Positions 14,201-27,695 of a stretch of 64,000 nt of DNA are shown here, one piece after another. The stretch is from NCBI GenBank assembly GCA_013397115.1, contig VWZW01004129.1, positions 186,001 to 250,000 on the forward strand, read 5' to 3'. This DNA comes from Edolisoma coerulescens. Its lineage: Eukaryota > Chordata > Aves > Passeriformes > Campephagidae. The notes under the pieces are model-generated. The model ran no database searches, was not told where the DNA came from, and worked only from the letters and a program-made list of their open reading frames with translations. Numbering within the stretch: position 1 is the stretch's first letter; every line of letters starts with the position of its first letter. The translations under genes and the position numbers were made by a program.

Positions 14201-14794
14201 TTGCTTTTGAGGAAATAAAATTCCCGTCTCTCCACACCTGTGCCTTTCCTATTGCAGTAAAGAGTGAAAAACAGGCAGGATTTCTGTGGAAGCTGATGGG
14301 AAAATATTTTCCTGCCTTAGATTGGGGCAAAGCAGTTATCTTCAACCATTTCCATTTCCCTTGAAGAAATAAAGGTTCCCACTAGAGCTGTGTCTAAATT
14401 GTGTGCCAGATATGAATTTGAGCCCTTTTTTGTAGTCATGATGAAGCTTCATCAAGTTGATCCATGTGTAAATAGACGTCTTCTCCTTAAAGATAGGAAG
14501 ATACAGGCAGTCCAGAGTGATGCCAGCTTCTTCTGGGCTGCAGACTATGGAGCCCAGGCACCTCTAGCACTGCAGATCTTACCACATTGACTCCAGACAA
14601 ACATCTGCAGTCTCAAATGAGTCAGAACTCATACAGTTCTGGCACCCCAAATTGTCTAATGCCCAGGAGCAATCAGGAAAAGTGAGAAAGAAACCTCCAG
14701 TTGAAATGAGCTCACTACTCTTCTTATCTCCTTGGCTCTAGGAGGCTCCCTACTGCTTTACTACTAGATCTTCTGACCGTGGTTTTAATTAGTG
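11216..14794. other. Non-coding DNA, nothing recognised
   Basis: No gene recognised. A minus frame of 151 codons at 12141-12596 runs through a TA/CA microsatellite and has no domain. A GC-richer patch at about 13480-13720 has long frames on both strands, as expected from low stop density. Confidence 0.55.
12167..12194. repeat. TG/TA microsatellite forming a 12-bp-arm inverted repeat
   Basis: TGTGTATATATA, a 4-base spacer CATA, then TATATATACACA: two perfect complementary 12-bp arms. The array extends a few more bases into CACACC. It is a short dinucleotide repeat that can extrude as a hairpin. No function is implied. Confidence 0.85.
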
Positions 14795-15065
14795 ACATAT
14801 TTTATATTTTATATAGCAGAGAGAGTATTTTTCCACTGATTAGTTATGCTAATTTCTGGAAACAGCAATAAATAGTCTGGAAAAAAATACATGCTACTAC
14901 ATTTTTCTGTGAAGACAGTTATGACCTGTCATGTATCAGCCAGCCATTATTGATCAGAATAATAATTTTATAAGTTTATGTACTTTCTGAACATTTACAA
15001 CCTTCTTTAAGCTAATTAAAAGTCACTCTTCATAATAGACAATAATTTACTTCATAAAAATATAT
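14795..15065. other. AT-rich block, candidate conserved non-coding element
   Basis: An AT-rich stretch without simple-repeat structure. It is dense in homeodomain-like TAAT cores ('taattag', 'ctaatt', 'aataattt'), an octamer-like 'tatgctaattt' and several AATAAT or ATTATT words. The texture resembles vertebrate developmental enhancers. This is inference from appearance only, with no alignment. Confidence 0.3.
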
Positions 15066-17864
15066 AGCCACGAAACACTGGTGAGTAAATGACCTCAATC
15101 TGTCCATGTTTATGTAGAGAGTTTTCCAGATCTTTAAGGACTATAAAAATTAAACAGTCCGAGTGTGTGTCTTGGAAGAGTAAGAAAACTCTCTGTCATT
15201 CATCTTTGGCCATTGTGGTAGGTCGCATGCCAGACACCTTGTCCTTGAAGGAGAAAGGGAAGAAGAGCTCTCTCCCAGAGAACAACCTTCACTGTTTTCT
15301 CATACATCACATCAGGTCTTAGCAATGATCTTGTCAACACGACTGCTACTGTTGTTCAGAGTTGTCCTGAGGCCACTGAGCTGGAGCCATGGCAAGCAAA
15401 CTGGATTTAAACCGGTCCTGCTTTCCTCAGCCTCTGACCTCCCATGTGGATCACAGCTGGGCTGGACCTGAGCTGGCTCTGGTGGGACAGCTTCAGCTGC
15501 TGCTGGAGTCACAGCAATGCCCATGACAAACCAATTGCGTGTGTGTGAGAGAGACAGCATGAGAGCTAGGGAATCTTGCCTCAAAAATACGTTTAAAAGT
15601 GCCATCCCACTTTAGTCCCCAATGGCAACCGTAAGCCTTGTCTCTCTCTGTTTCTCCTCCCTGGTTTAGGAGCCCTGGTAGTTGTTTTGTCCGTGGTTAT
15701 AGAACTGCTCCTGAGACGTGAAGGATCCTGCTTGTTCTGGTTTTCACCACCTGCAGCAAGCGGACGTGAACCCACAACATCCTTAACTGCATTCCAATCC
15801 AACCAAAACACAAGCACTAATCATATGGTTACAAAGTCCTTCGGCTGCTTCAGATGGAAAGATTTATGTCCTCAAAGACTTGGCCAGCCCGTTATTGCTC
15901 ATTCGTTGTGTTTGCCTATGAGTTATGACTGCTCTTTCCATTTAATTTTTAATGCTGCTGTAGCCTTGCCTCACTAAGCTCCAGGAAAATTGTAAAGGCA
16001 CTGGCTGTTATTGTGAACCTATAATCTCCTGGCAAAAGCAGTGTGGGCAAGCAGTCTCTCCCCATTGCACAATAGTTCACAGCACCACGCTCTGACCCTT
16101 ATGCAAGAACCACGTTTTTCTTCAAAGCAAGTGTGCAGTTTACATGTGCTCCAGTCAGATGCTTGAGCCAGAGACAAGAGCAAAACTTCCCAGATGAGGC
16201 ATATGGATTCAGTGAACGTCTGAATCATGCGTTGTGGGTCTACATGTGGTTTATTGCTATTCATAAAGCTCATTGCTATGCTCACCTAGTGTTTCTCTTC
16301 TGTTTCATTTTTGCTGAGCGTTCATCATCTCACTATCAGTAGTCTATGTCCTGAGGGGGAACGTTAATAATTCTGGTCCTTAGGTTTTAACCCAAAGCAG
16401 ATTATATTACTACGATATTGAATTTAGTGACTTAAGATGTTTTCCATTCCAGTTGTTTTTATTTAGGCAGCAAATCCCAAACTGTCTCTTCATTCTAGCT
16501 TTCCAACACTTGGACTTCCTTTGCAGGTGTACCCAAACTGTGAAGCCTGATGCCAGCTATCAGCAAACCACCTAAACAACGACCACCATCCAAACACAGG
16601 CAAATTATTCATACACAGGAGATGGTTTGCCTACTGTGCAGTATACTGCCATGGCATGTAGATGCCTCTGCCCTGGAGCCCAGGTTATTCACCTAAAATG
16701 CAAGAGACTGTTGCATGTCTCTGAGCCACCAAGGATTTCCAGAGAGGATTGGAAGTGCTAAAAATGCCAAAAAAAGGGCAAGAATGTAGAGATGCTATTG
16801 CAAATCCGCATGGTCTGGGTTAAATTTCCTTCCTTCCCAAACAACTGCTTTAGGCCCAGCAGCTGCAGCGTTTCTGGTAAAGTGCAAACCACATCAGAGG
16901 GCAGCAGCAGACATGCAGTTTTAGCCAAGGAGGTGGTGCCCAGGCATCCATTCATCCCTCAGCAACCAGACCCAGCATCTGTCCTTTCCCACTGGGGCCA
17001 CTCTCTGGTGGCCCCTTCAAACCAAATGCCAAACAGGCGATTCTGCACACCACGCCATGAGCAAGCTGAACAGCAAAGAGCCCTTTGCTGAGGCACTGAG
17101 GTCTCATCCCGTTTAATATTTCACAGGGATCACAACTTGCTTCTGCCGCAGTGGATGTTGCTCCGTGGCGTCCATCCTCCACTGGCTGCAAGCGAATGTG
17201 GGGTTCCCCAAAGCCCTCCCAGACACCGATGGCTCTGTCCTGCCCTAGTGCACATCTGAATCACAGGGAACCTCAAGACAGACCCTGGCTGGGCCTGGAG
17301 TCCCCCTGCTAAGCCTCTGCTCCCGTGTGAGAAGCTGGAGTGGCTCAGGAACTCGCGGGATGCCTGGCACGGGTGAGTCAGTGCAGGGAGCAGCTGCAGC
17401 AGCTCCAGCCCACGTCACCCTTGGCAGAGAGGCCATGGCAGTGGGGGAGAAAGCCAAGGTGCTGCAGCTGATAAATCATTCACAGTGGCTGGGGGACTCC
17501 ATGAGTGAGGGAGTGGAAGGTGGCCTGATCTCCTCCATTGCCTGCCAGTGCTGTGCCAAGAGCACAGCCACAGGCACCATTCCCTGCTTTGTGAGTTTGT
17601 GGGCACAGCCTTTGAGGCCAGGAAAGGCTGTTAGAGTCACCTCCATGCCTCACAGAGCCTGCCACATCTTAGCCAATGTTTCCTTCATCTATCCTTAACT
17701 CCTGTTTCATGCACACACCTCGCATGACCCACAGGACACACAGCCATCGCCCCGGGTATTGTAGATAATTCAAAGTTCAGTTGGCCCTAACAGGCATCAA
17801 CATTTCCCTTCTTACTCTCTGTTTGCAGGTTCTCACCATGGGCAGCAAACTGACTGATTAATAA
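15066..17864. other. Non-coding DNA with a GC-richer interval
   Basis: No gene is supported. The interval from about 16950 to 17700 is visibly richer in G+C and has a few CpGs ('actcgcggg', 'cacgtcac'), but too few for a CpG island. Long frames lie on both strands there (for example 17327-17698 plus and 17415-17606 minus). None has a recognisable domain. Confidence 0.5.
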
Positions 17865-18045
17865 TTACAGCAATTAACTTTCACCAGATAATGGAGAAAA
17901 AAAGCATCAGATTAGGTTTGTGGTTGGTAATCTGGGGGTCATCGAAAAAAATCAATGTAACCAATAAAAATGAAAGCACAGTTCCTTTGTTTATCAAATG
18001 AGTTATTAAGCATTTTGTGCATCAAAGATTATGCACTGTGATATA
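17865..18045. other. AT-rich block, candidate conserved non-coding element
   Basis: Contains a cluster of TAATTA and CAATTAA words, 'atcaatgtaaccaataaaaa' and 'tttgtttatcaaatgagtta', including forkhead-like TTGTTTA and CCAAT-like sites. There is no tandem repetition or TE signature. It is proposed only on sequence texture. Confidence 0.3.
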
Positions 18046-21000
18046 AAATAGAAAATGAAGGGAATTTTAATAGCTTGGCTCTGTCCATGCAGTGGTGGTG
18101 AAGCATGTCTTCCATTCTTTGTTAACTCCGAGAAATTATTACCTTGTCAGAAAATTTTCTGAAAACAATGAAATTATTTTCAGAGATAGAAAGACTTTTT
18201 TGTGGGGTCAAAATTATTTCCTCATGACACCTGTGTACTTTTTGGAGTTAAAAAATCACCTTTGTGTCAAAAATCAACCCATTGGAGATATAGTTTATGG
18301 CTAAGGATAACATTTTCAAACCTGGTTGTCCAAAACTAGAATTCTAAAAGAAAAACTAAGAAGAACTTAAATCAAGGGCCTAACAATATATTGGAAACAT
18401 ATGTATTTGTTTGTTAAAAGGTGCATGCGCCTCAAGTCTGTGGATGAGAAGGCATAAGCCAAGGTGTCAGAGACAGTCCCCAAGAGCAGTAAATCAGGAC
18501 TGCCTAGTAACGAGTTGCTCTCCACCTTCCACCTAAGAGCAATCACATGGATAAATGGAGGGAGAGCATGTCGTGCCTGCAGCTGGTGAAGAGACACATT
18601 GATGTCATCACATACACTTAAAAATGTTGCTGTCCAAAGGACCTAAAACTTCTTAGTATTTCTGAAAGCTGTTCCTCAATATATTCTTTGTCTGTGGCAT
18701 CACTATGCTTTCTCAGTGAGAAATTATTATGGAACAAATTAATTTTGAAGCATTTTGCCTCTGGGTTGGCTATATCCTGGGCATCAATCCTCTAAAAGTG
18801 CTGTGAATACACTAATTGGCAATGCATTGCTCATGAAAAATAAAGGACTCTCTATGCTTACATATTTATTTCCATCTTTTAGATTATAACATTGTGATAA
18901 CAGCTTCAGAAGAGGATGTTTCCTAAGTGATAGACAGAGGGTAATGACTTTGACTTTGCTTCTGGCCATACAAACTCCTCCCAACTAGTCATCAATTCCC
19001 AAAAAATATGGGAATTTTCTTGAGTGTTATTGGTTTAACTGTACTTTTAATTCCATGCCAGCTATTAGGAGTGGTGCCTCTTGCATTACAAAGACATCTC
19101 TTGAGTAACGCTTTATGCCCTCCCACTTTATTTCATTCTTATATCTTGTCCCAGAAGTCAGAGAGGGGATTTATTGTGACAAAAATTTCACAATAAATAT
19201 GGCTGTAAGGGCAATAGAAGAAAGCTGGGAACCCAAAGCTGCTACACCATGAGAAAGGTACGCCCAGGACCTGAAAGAGGGGTGGAGATTGCAAATGCAT
19301 AAAGGAGCACAAACTCCTTGTGCTCTTCCCCAGCCCCTCCTGGAGCGCCTTGCACAGAGCTGGCTTGTCTGCACAGGACAAGGCAGTGCTGTTGAGCCAC
19401 CCAAGGTGTAGGCAGGCCTGTTCCTGGCTCAGGGATTAGGCAGGGAGAAGGTCTCAGCTGTTGGCAGATACTCTGCTAGCTCACTTGAGGTGGATTTCTT
19501 AGGTGTACTCCTCAATTTACTCCAATTTACAGCTGAATCCAAAATCTGAGTCAGGCTAAGGCAGAGCAAACTCCATAATAATGGTGTGTTTGAGAGTCAG
19601 ATGTGCTGATCCAACGGCACAAAGGCACAGGAGTCACTCTTCAGGCTATGCATTAGAGCATGAGTCTGAGGAATGGTGCTTTCATATATCTCTAGGATAG
19701 TGTGAAGAACAGGAGCAAGGTGCATTTATTTTTACTGATATGTCTTTATTTCTTAACCCAGAGGTTTTGTTGTTGTTGACAACGATTACGTATCAATTGG
19801 AATTTGTATCCTCATCCAGATTCTCCTTTTAAACAATTTTATATGGAGTTTTTTTTTAATCCATCCTTTCCCAAAGTAAAAATGTGGGATTTACAGGTGA
19901 TTACCTTGCTGTGTAATGCTGATGCACAACTGCTCAGTAATTGAGCAATGTGTGTGTTGTGATGGCCAGGACAAGGTGACCTGTAAATGATGTACACTTT
20001 GTACCTAAATATGTCATCGAAACATAATGGAGCACTTTACACCTTTTTCTGTGTCCTCTGATCACCGTCCTCAGAGCCACTTCGTCAGCTCTGATGACCA
20101 GATGGGAAAGGATGCCCAGGTTTCATAGTGAAATAATCCAGCAAGGAAATGCCTGATGGAATGAAAGACTGCTTTGTTGGGTGAATTAAGAGCAGTTATA
20201 ACTGATACTGTAGTAGAAGCCTTTGCTGGATGCAAAGTTCATGCTGACTGAACTTTGGATTTTTAAGTTCAGGTTAACCGCTGAGTCTGGACTTTCTGAA
20301 TATTAAGTTAAAAAAAACCCCAAACCACCTCTCAGCCAGAACTGGGAATAGCAGAAATATCAATATATTACAGAAGTGAAACCAAATTGTAACATGTATT
20401 TTAGGATGCAGAATCACTCTGGACGAAGCTTAATAATTTTATTTGTGGGCCCAGATACATATCTTGGGTACTGTAAGGGTGAAAAAAATAAAGCTTGTTT
20501 TAATTATATTCTATTTGTAAACAGGTTCATATTTGCTTTGCTTTAAGGAATAGGTTGGCTAGAGAAAAATTTCTAGATGAAAGCTTCCAGGGATACTCAC
20601 TGAAGAGCTGATTTCCCTGTTTCCAGCATGAACACACAGGCATGGCTGCAGCATAAACCAGTTAATGCACATTGTTATCACTTGTTCTTACAGCAGTAAC
20701 CAAAGCTCTCAGTCACGAACAAAGACTTGTTCAAGATCATGTAAAAACCTGCTACAAGACAGGATTCTCTGCCAGCTCTCCCTGAGCAGTTTTTCTTCTG
20801 TTTTTCCTCTTTCCACCAGAGTATTTCTAGCTTTAAGGTTAGAAACAAACCGTAGTACTTTCGAGCAGATAACAAATGGCTCCTCCAGAAGAGAGGAGGT
20901 TGGGGTGGGGAAGGCAAGGGCAGAGGAAGAGGAGTTCCTAACACACACTGCTAACCTGCAGAAGAGCTGCAGCAGTCAAATGACCTCTGCAACGTGGGGC

Positions 21001-21323
21001 TTTCATGAATTGCTAGAAATGGGAATGATGAGATCACTGCCAAAGATGGACCCAGACACTGCCATGAGGTGCTGTGCAGGAAGGACAGCTCCAGACATGG
21101 AGAAAATAGCTGCAGGGTCTTCTGGCCTTACAGAGGGAGAGGGAGAAAGGGCAAAAAGTTGATTAAAATCAACTGTCAGATAATTCACTACAAATTTAGA
21201 GTACCAGCTTTGTCGTAAGTTTTGCTCACCAGAAACGCAGAGGTGTAGGAATCAGGAGAAAGTAAGACAATTTTCTTGTTTGGTATATATATGTTTAGTC
21301 CATATTTTAACGTTTTGCCTCTA
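18046..21323. other. Non-coding DNA, nothing recognised
   Basis: No gene or repeat is supported. A 165-codon frame at 20665-21162 is the longest here. Its predicted product is serine-rich at the start and charged later, and it matches no family I know. Minus-strand frames of 79-88 codons overlap it. Confidence 0.55.
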
Positions 21324-21353
21324 TCCATACAGGTACAGCTGTACCTGTATGGA
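21324..21353. repeat. Perfect 30-bp palindrome, no spacer
   Basis: The half-site TCCATACAGGTACAG is followed immediately by its exact reverse complement. The centre is CAGCTG (an E-box) inside GTACAGCTGTAC. Pairing stops at 21323/21354 and does not resume further out, so this is a sharply bounded unit and not part of a longer inverted duplication. No microsatellite composition explains it. Confidence 0.97.
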
Positions 21354-24300
21354 GCAGTGGGAAGGTTCAGCTTAGAGGAAGGGGACTTAAATATTGGATG
21401 CTGAGCCAGTAAGACTTTTCTGGAGTGGCTAGAGTAGCTACCAAGACCCTGTAACAAATACACCTTCTGGACCTGAAGTCTGAGAATGCAGACCTGAGAA
21501 GTCTGCTTCAAGCCCTAACTCTGATGTGCACCTCCTGGTTTAACCCATCCAAAAATTAAATGGTGTTTGTTGACTCCATGCCAAAGATATTGCCTCATTT
21601 CCTCTAACTTACAAGGTTATTTACACGTTGTTCCATCAGAAATTCCTCTGGAACCAATGAAGCTTTTCACACCCTGTGAAGTTGGCCCATCATGATGCTC
21701 AGTATTTCTAAAGAGCATAAGTGACAGACATAAAGTTTGCTGTAATCTCCTGGATGCACTTCTATCAGTGCTAACCACAACCCATAGTTGTTTTTTTCTC
21801 ACGTCTGTTACCGTGAATCAGCACCAACCCTCCCTCCACCCAGTCTCCCCTCCTTGACTGTGGTCTAAGCAGAGTTCACACACATTATATAGGAAAAGAT
21901 CAGTCCTCTCACTCTGGAAATAGCTAGATACATGTTTATGGTTCCTACATAACACAAGATAATCAACACCTTCCCTTCTGACCCCAAAGATTTCTAAATC
22001 CATTTGAATTCAATGACTGCACTGCATTCCTATGCAAGCCCAGAAGAGCAAAATAATTTACTCAGTATGAATCTAGTGGGTAGTAAAATATGAGTGTACT
22101 GCTGGCAGCAACACTGCCATGTAGAGATACAGAGCAGGGAGTATTTCTTCATTGAATAACTTTACCTCTGTAATATTTTCTTATTGATACATAGCCATTT
22201 ATTTAGCTTTTTTTCTGTAGAAATGTCCCTTTTGGTATAATTACGTCAAATGACATGTCTACATCTCTTGACGTATTTACAAATTTTAATACCCTTATCA
22301 TTAATTTGTTTTGAAACACTGTTTCCAGCTGTCTTCAGAGTGATTACCAGTGATTAGCAGTGTTAAATCATGAATATTTGTCATTTCAGGTTGTAGAAAT
22401 TTCATGGAAAGGTTGTGTTGAATAGATTCATGGCAATAATCTGTTGCAAGTACACAGCTAATTATCTCTTTTATTCCATTAGACCCTTTAGAAGGTTTCT
22501 GTAGTAGGATTTGCCTATTTCCATAAAATTTCAACTCCATTGGTCCACATTTTAATGGGATTAGAGCACTGTTCCCTCCTACATTTTTTGTTTGTTACAT
22601 GTCCCCTTCTGCCACCTCTAGAAAGGACAAACTCTGTACATATCATAGGAATTATGGATCACCACAAAAAACATCTCTGTCTCTGAGGCTTTTGAATTTA
22701 CCCAGTAATGCTTGGTGTGGGAGGAGTTCCTGTGCCCTGTGCATAAGCCACATATTTTTGGTACTTGCAGATATGTCCCAGAAGAAACTGTAACTGCTTT
22801 ATCTTGTGAAACACTCAGAAACAGAAAAAGTTGCCAAGATTCAGGGTAACAACATTTAGACTTTTTACAGAAGGCCAGGAAAGTTCTTATTCCATAGAAG
22901 ATCACTATAGACCAAATATACAAATCCCAAGAACAGTCTTTCCTTTAACATTTTATTACTGCCTTTTCGAAATGCGAATGAAATCAAGAACCAGAGAGCA
23001 TGCAATTATGCAAAGTTTTGCTTCAGCTTTCAGGGAGAAAGAAGTCCCAGAAGAGGTTTCCAGAAATGAGGAACTGAGTAGTAGGATTGAGTTCAGTCTT
23101 CTGCTCGTGCTGTGTCACTTTATGCTTGAGGAAGCCTTCCCCCCATCCAGGCATCCAAAGAACTTTCTCCAGGGCCACCAAAGTCACTGTGAAAGAGCAG
23201 AGTCACAGACCTGACTGTGGTGCTGGAAGGTGACAGCTGGAAGGTGGCAGGTCTCCTGGATGTTGGCAGAAAGCCTTTCCCCACAGCAGCATTGACCCAA
23301 GGGCCCCAGCTCAGATTTTGCAGCAGATTTTGCTAGCTTGTTCCACCCTTGGATACCTATGGACATATCTGCATTGCTTCTCCTGAATCTCCACGCAATG
23401 CCTGACAATCATGGCTTTGTCAGATGTGTAGATCACAGGAGGTATCTCCATGGCATCTGATAATGTAGGCATGGATTTACTGAGGGAATGGTGCCGGTTT
23501 AAATCACTTAAGATTCCTCTGCTTACAGATGTGAAATTAGAAGTGTATACTTGAATCAATTTCATTAACAATCGTTGTTTTGCCTGCTGTAGTCTATGAA
23601 AACAGAATTTAAAACAAATTTTATCTTGTGCCTCACCCCAGCTATCTGTACACTGAAGTCCTGACAATGTCCTGAATCCTGCTGGGAAAATAATGAAAAT
23701 GTTTAATACCTGTTTGTATATAAATAGTAATATCAACAACATAAAATTTACTTATGGACCAATTCAGCAGCCAGAGCTCTTGTTCTTTCTGGTTGTCACT
23801 TTGATAATGCAGTACAATCACATGGGCTTGCAGCCCTGTCTGCTTGGTGTGGCATCATTTATAACACATTATCAGAGTGACAGCTGGCAGTAACAAGAGG
23901 CCAAGTGCCAGATATGCACAGTGCATCTTTCCAAAAAATATTTCCCTTTTAAAACACAGATAGGTTGATTAAGAAGTGAGGGAATTCCTCCCCCTTCTCC
24001 CAGATGGCTGCGCTGATTCATTGGAAACCAACCCAGACGCGGCTTCTCAGTGCACTGGCAAAACTCCATGCTCCACCTTCCCTCCTCTATTCAGGTTATA
24101 TCCCATGGGGTTCATCAGGAGAATTTTCCCTGACAAGGATTGAAAACAGTGATCTATAAGCAGTGAGCAGCATCACCACTTGCTTTAATTGGGCAGGACA
24201 AAAAGCTTGCTCGAGGATGCAGTGCAAGGGTATACCCTGAAGAGCATCCTGTTTGCACTCCACTTGCTTTGTGTTTGACCAGCCTGCTTTCACTGAGGCC

Positions 24301-27300
24301 CCTTGAATTCAGGCCCAAACAATGTGCCTTCAGAGCTTTCCAGCCACCATAAATCTCTGCCTCCTTCCTCAATGAGGCTCCTTCTCAGGCACCATCTCAA
24401 GGCATCCTAACTACCCTTCCCTGATCCAGCCTGACCTGTTAATCAGTATTATTGAAGAGTTACACCTTTGAACTTCAGGAAGAAATCTGGTGTATTAAGT
24501 CCTCCTTTTAGTTTCACTAAATAGTCCTGTGACCTCCCTAAAAACCCCTCAAAAGACAAGAAAGGAGTTGTGTCCCCACACACAGAGTTCAATTGGGAAA
24601 CTCCAATGAGTTAAAAGAAGAGCAGCATTAGAGAAGGCAACTTTATGAAGAAGTGATAGAGTTAACTGGCTGCTATTTCATTATAATGCCAGCTGACTGT
24701 ACAGGCCTCCACAATGTTCTCAGGGATGTGGGGAGCAGTGTGTGTTCCCTGGCAGAGACCCAAGATCTAGATTAAAATCTCCCAGAGTTAATTTAGGAAA
24801 ACAATAATATTTAAAGTTGGAAGATTGGGGGTTTTTTTTTAGGCTATATCCCACCATGAAACATGTGATCCCTGGGCCTATTTTCTTGTCCACATAGATC
24901 TTTCCTTGTGAATTCTGTGAATAGCTGGCCCCACATTCTTAAGTGGGAGGACCTAACAGGAAGTTAATAAATTAATAATTTGATATTCAAATAAATAGGA
25001 GTTTTCAAGAAATGCTGAAGTGTGTCCCCAATTAAATTATTGTCACAACCCCAAATGCTTAGTAAACTGATCATCACTAGTTAGTTTGTACGAAGTCCAG
25101 CTGAACTTTTGCAGCTCTTTTAACTCCTTATAACTGTTCACCTGAGGTAGTGTAGTTTCCTCACACTTCAAGCATTTTTTCCCAGAGCAGAGGACAGCTT
25201 GCAAAGTGCTGTGGGATCTGAACATTTGTAAAGATTATTGCTCAGATCTCAGAACCATCCAGCTGCCGTCCTCTTCTAAACCACTGTGGTAGGATGGTGT
25301 CTACCACTCTCCCAGGTGAATATTTGTGTTGTAGGGCCAGTGTTGGCCTATGCAAGGGCTGGGTGGTGTGCTGGGGAAAGCATCCCTGCTGCTCCAGCTC
25401 TGCCCTGGAGAATACTGTCCTGGTGCCACATAGACAGAGAAACAAGAAAACTAAACAATTTTCCCCAGATTTTTGTGTTTGTGCCTGTTTCATGCCTGTA
25501 ACAGAGGCCAAAGTTGCAGGGTTTCACTGTATGCCATAATTTCTATTTGCACCCCTGCTTCTCCATGTGTTGTTGCATAAATACATAAAGTTTTTCTCCC
25601 TCTTGACTTGTCATTTGAACTTTATTTTTCATCCCTTTGCATGTTGCTGTGTGCTGTGAAAATTTAAGTTTCCTTTATCAAAGGTTACTTGCAGTTTTGT
25701 TTCCAGTGTTTGGTCTTCACAGGTTTTACCTTTTCTATAAGGAGATAGAACAGGTGAGGGGATAAACCAGTTAGGGAGGCCAGAGAGGAGGACTAGCAGG
25801 AACCTCAGTTTCAATGTGTGCACCTCCTTGTTTGAACCAGGAATGTAGTACGTGAAAGATAAGAAGCCACCCTTCCTCAACCATTACAATGCAGCTTTGT
25901 TCGAGCGTCACTGTGCAGGCAGCTGGGTGCTTTTCTCACCTCAGCTCCCTCACATGCGCCGTGGGTAGCTGAGAGCATGATAGGCACATTTCAGGGGAAA
26001 ACTGAGCATCTTTATCCATGGTGACAGAGGGAGCTGTTCAAATCTCATTTTAGTTTGTGAGCACTTCTCATTTAGTGAGTCGCCACTGGATCCTTGCTAA
26101 AGCACCTCTGAGAATCCCATCTGTAGGTGAGTATCATTAACTCCTAAAACCTGTCTCTGAGCAACATTTTCAAATATCATTTCCAGTGGGGTTGGTGTCT
26201 GCTCTATGCAGAGGTTTGTTGCAATGATATCAATTCTAGGAAACATTAATTTTGTTTTCTAGTCAGCAGAGTCCATGCTACAGAACAAGCAAATTTGTAC
26301 TAATCCAAAAATACCGACTGCAACTGGTTCCACTTCCTAAAGTAAAACTGAGCTGGCAACATTATAACAGCATGCAAAATTGGGTGTACACAAGTTTATC
26401 TATTTGCACAATGTTAATGTGTAGATAAGGCCTTAACAGACACTTTAGGGTCCCTATCGTCTCTGAAAGTGAGACTTCAGGGGTACTTCAAGAAATCAAC
26501 TTTAAAAAGTTAATCTGCACAAAAATGGAAAGAGAAGAAAAAATGTTTGTTGCTACCGAAAGCTTCATTTCCTCAAGTAGCTTTTTACAAAAATACAGAC
26601 ATGTCAATACACCTGGAGCTGCCTATCTGACCTGACAGAGAAAAAGGATATTTGTGGTGCCATCACCCTTAAACCTTCCCTTTTAGCAGCTAGTATCTAG
26701 TAAGTAAGTACTAGCAAGTCCACATTTGCATTTTGGCTTTGCAGTTAAAGTAACAAAGTGTTTCAAAACTCTTCTTTTCCTGTCTCTAACTAAATCAGCA
26801 CAATTAAAATGACAGTCACTGCTCAGGGAAGACATCATGAATACCTGGACTGCTGCAGCCAATAGATGTTGATCAGAAACCATGATGACACATATCATCT
26901 GCAGAATGAAAAACTTGCCATAGTTTTTAACTTTTTAACAAGAATATATAGTTTCAGCTCAGTAAACTGCTTGAAGATATCAGAAGAATAATACAATGTT
27001 TAAATACATTCTTCTATTGTATTCTTAATTTAAAACCATGTTGTTTTGGAAGTCCATTGATTTACCTGTATTTTAGACCCAGATTGTTAATCTTGTAGTG
27101 GATTAAAATAAGCATTTTTTTTAAAATTTAATAAATCCTTATCTCCTGGTACTAACAGCAACTAGTCAAATTTTGTGGGTTTTGTTGGGTTGCTTCCAAG
27201 GCAAATTCACCAGATCTTTCTGTCGAAGATGGCTATGTAAATCAGGAATATCTCCAATGAAGCCCATTAAAAATACATCAATGGAATATTGGTGTAAAAA

Positions 27301-27695
27301 AAGATTCAAACTTATTGATTTCCTCTGGAATTTGTATGAAGGAAGAAAGAATAAGGAAATTGAAAATTTTTATTTTTTGCCTTGGATTTTTGTTCAGAAA
27401 TCTTAACTCCAAAGAAACGTGGCTGAAGTAATTTCCAATGAATAATTAAACACATTATTGAAGTAATTAAAATGAAAATGAGAATAGCTAGAGAGGAAAT
27501 TTGGGGAAAAACACTGGGAACACTTACAACAAAAACTAGTCTTTGATGAACACTTGTGTCTGCACATAAGATCATACTTTTAACTGGTAAAAATGGTGCA
27601 TTATCAGAGACTGGAAGCAGAGATGTGGTACTGCTCTGATAGAGTGTGGTCCATGCCACCTAACTGAGTCAGGGAACTAGGGGCCAGAGAGAAGT
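21354..27695. other. Non-coding DNA, nothing recognised
   Basis: More than 6 kb with no supported gene, RNA or recognisable repeat. Frames reach 143 codons (23311-23742 minus) and 127 codons (22831-23214 plus), without domains or codon-level signals I can recognise. The stretch around 26900-27150 is particularly AT-rich. Confidence 0.55.

Noticed and set aside
17327..17698. GC-richer 123-codon frame considered as a first exon with a CpG island
   Set aside because: CpGs are few, frames are open on both strands, and no promoter or domain is visible.
20665..21162. 165-codon plus frame
   Set aside because: No recognisable family or splice context; overlapping minus frames; composition drifts from Ser-rich to charged as in random sequence.
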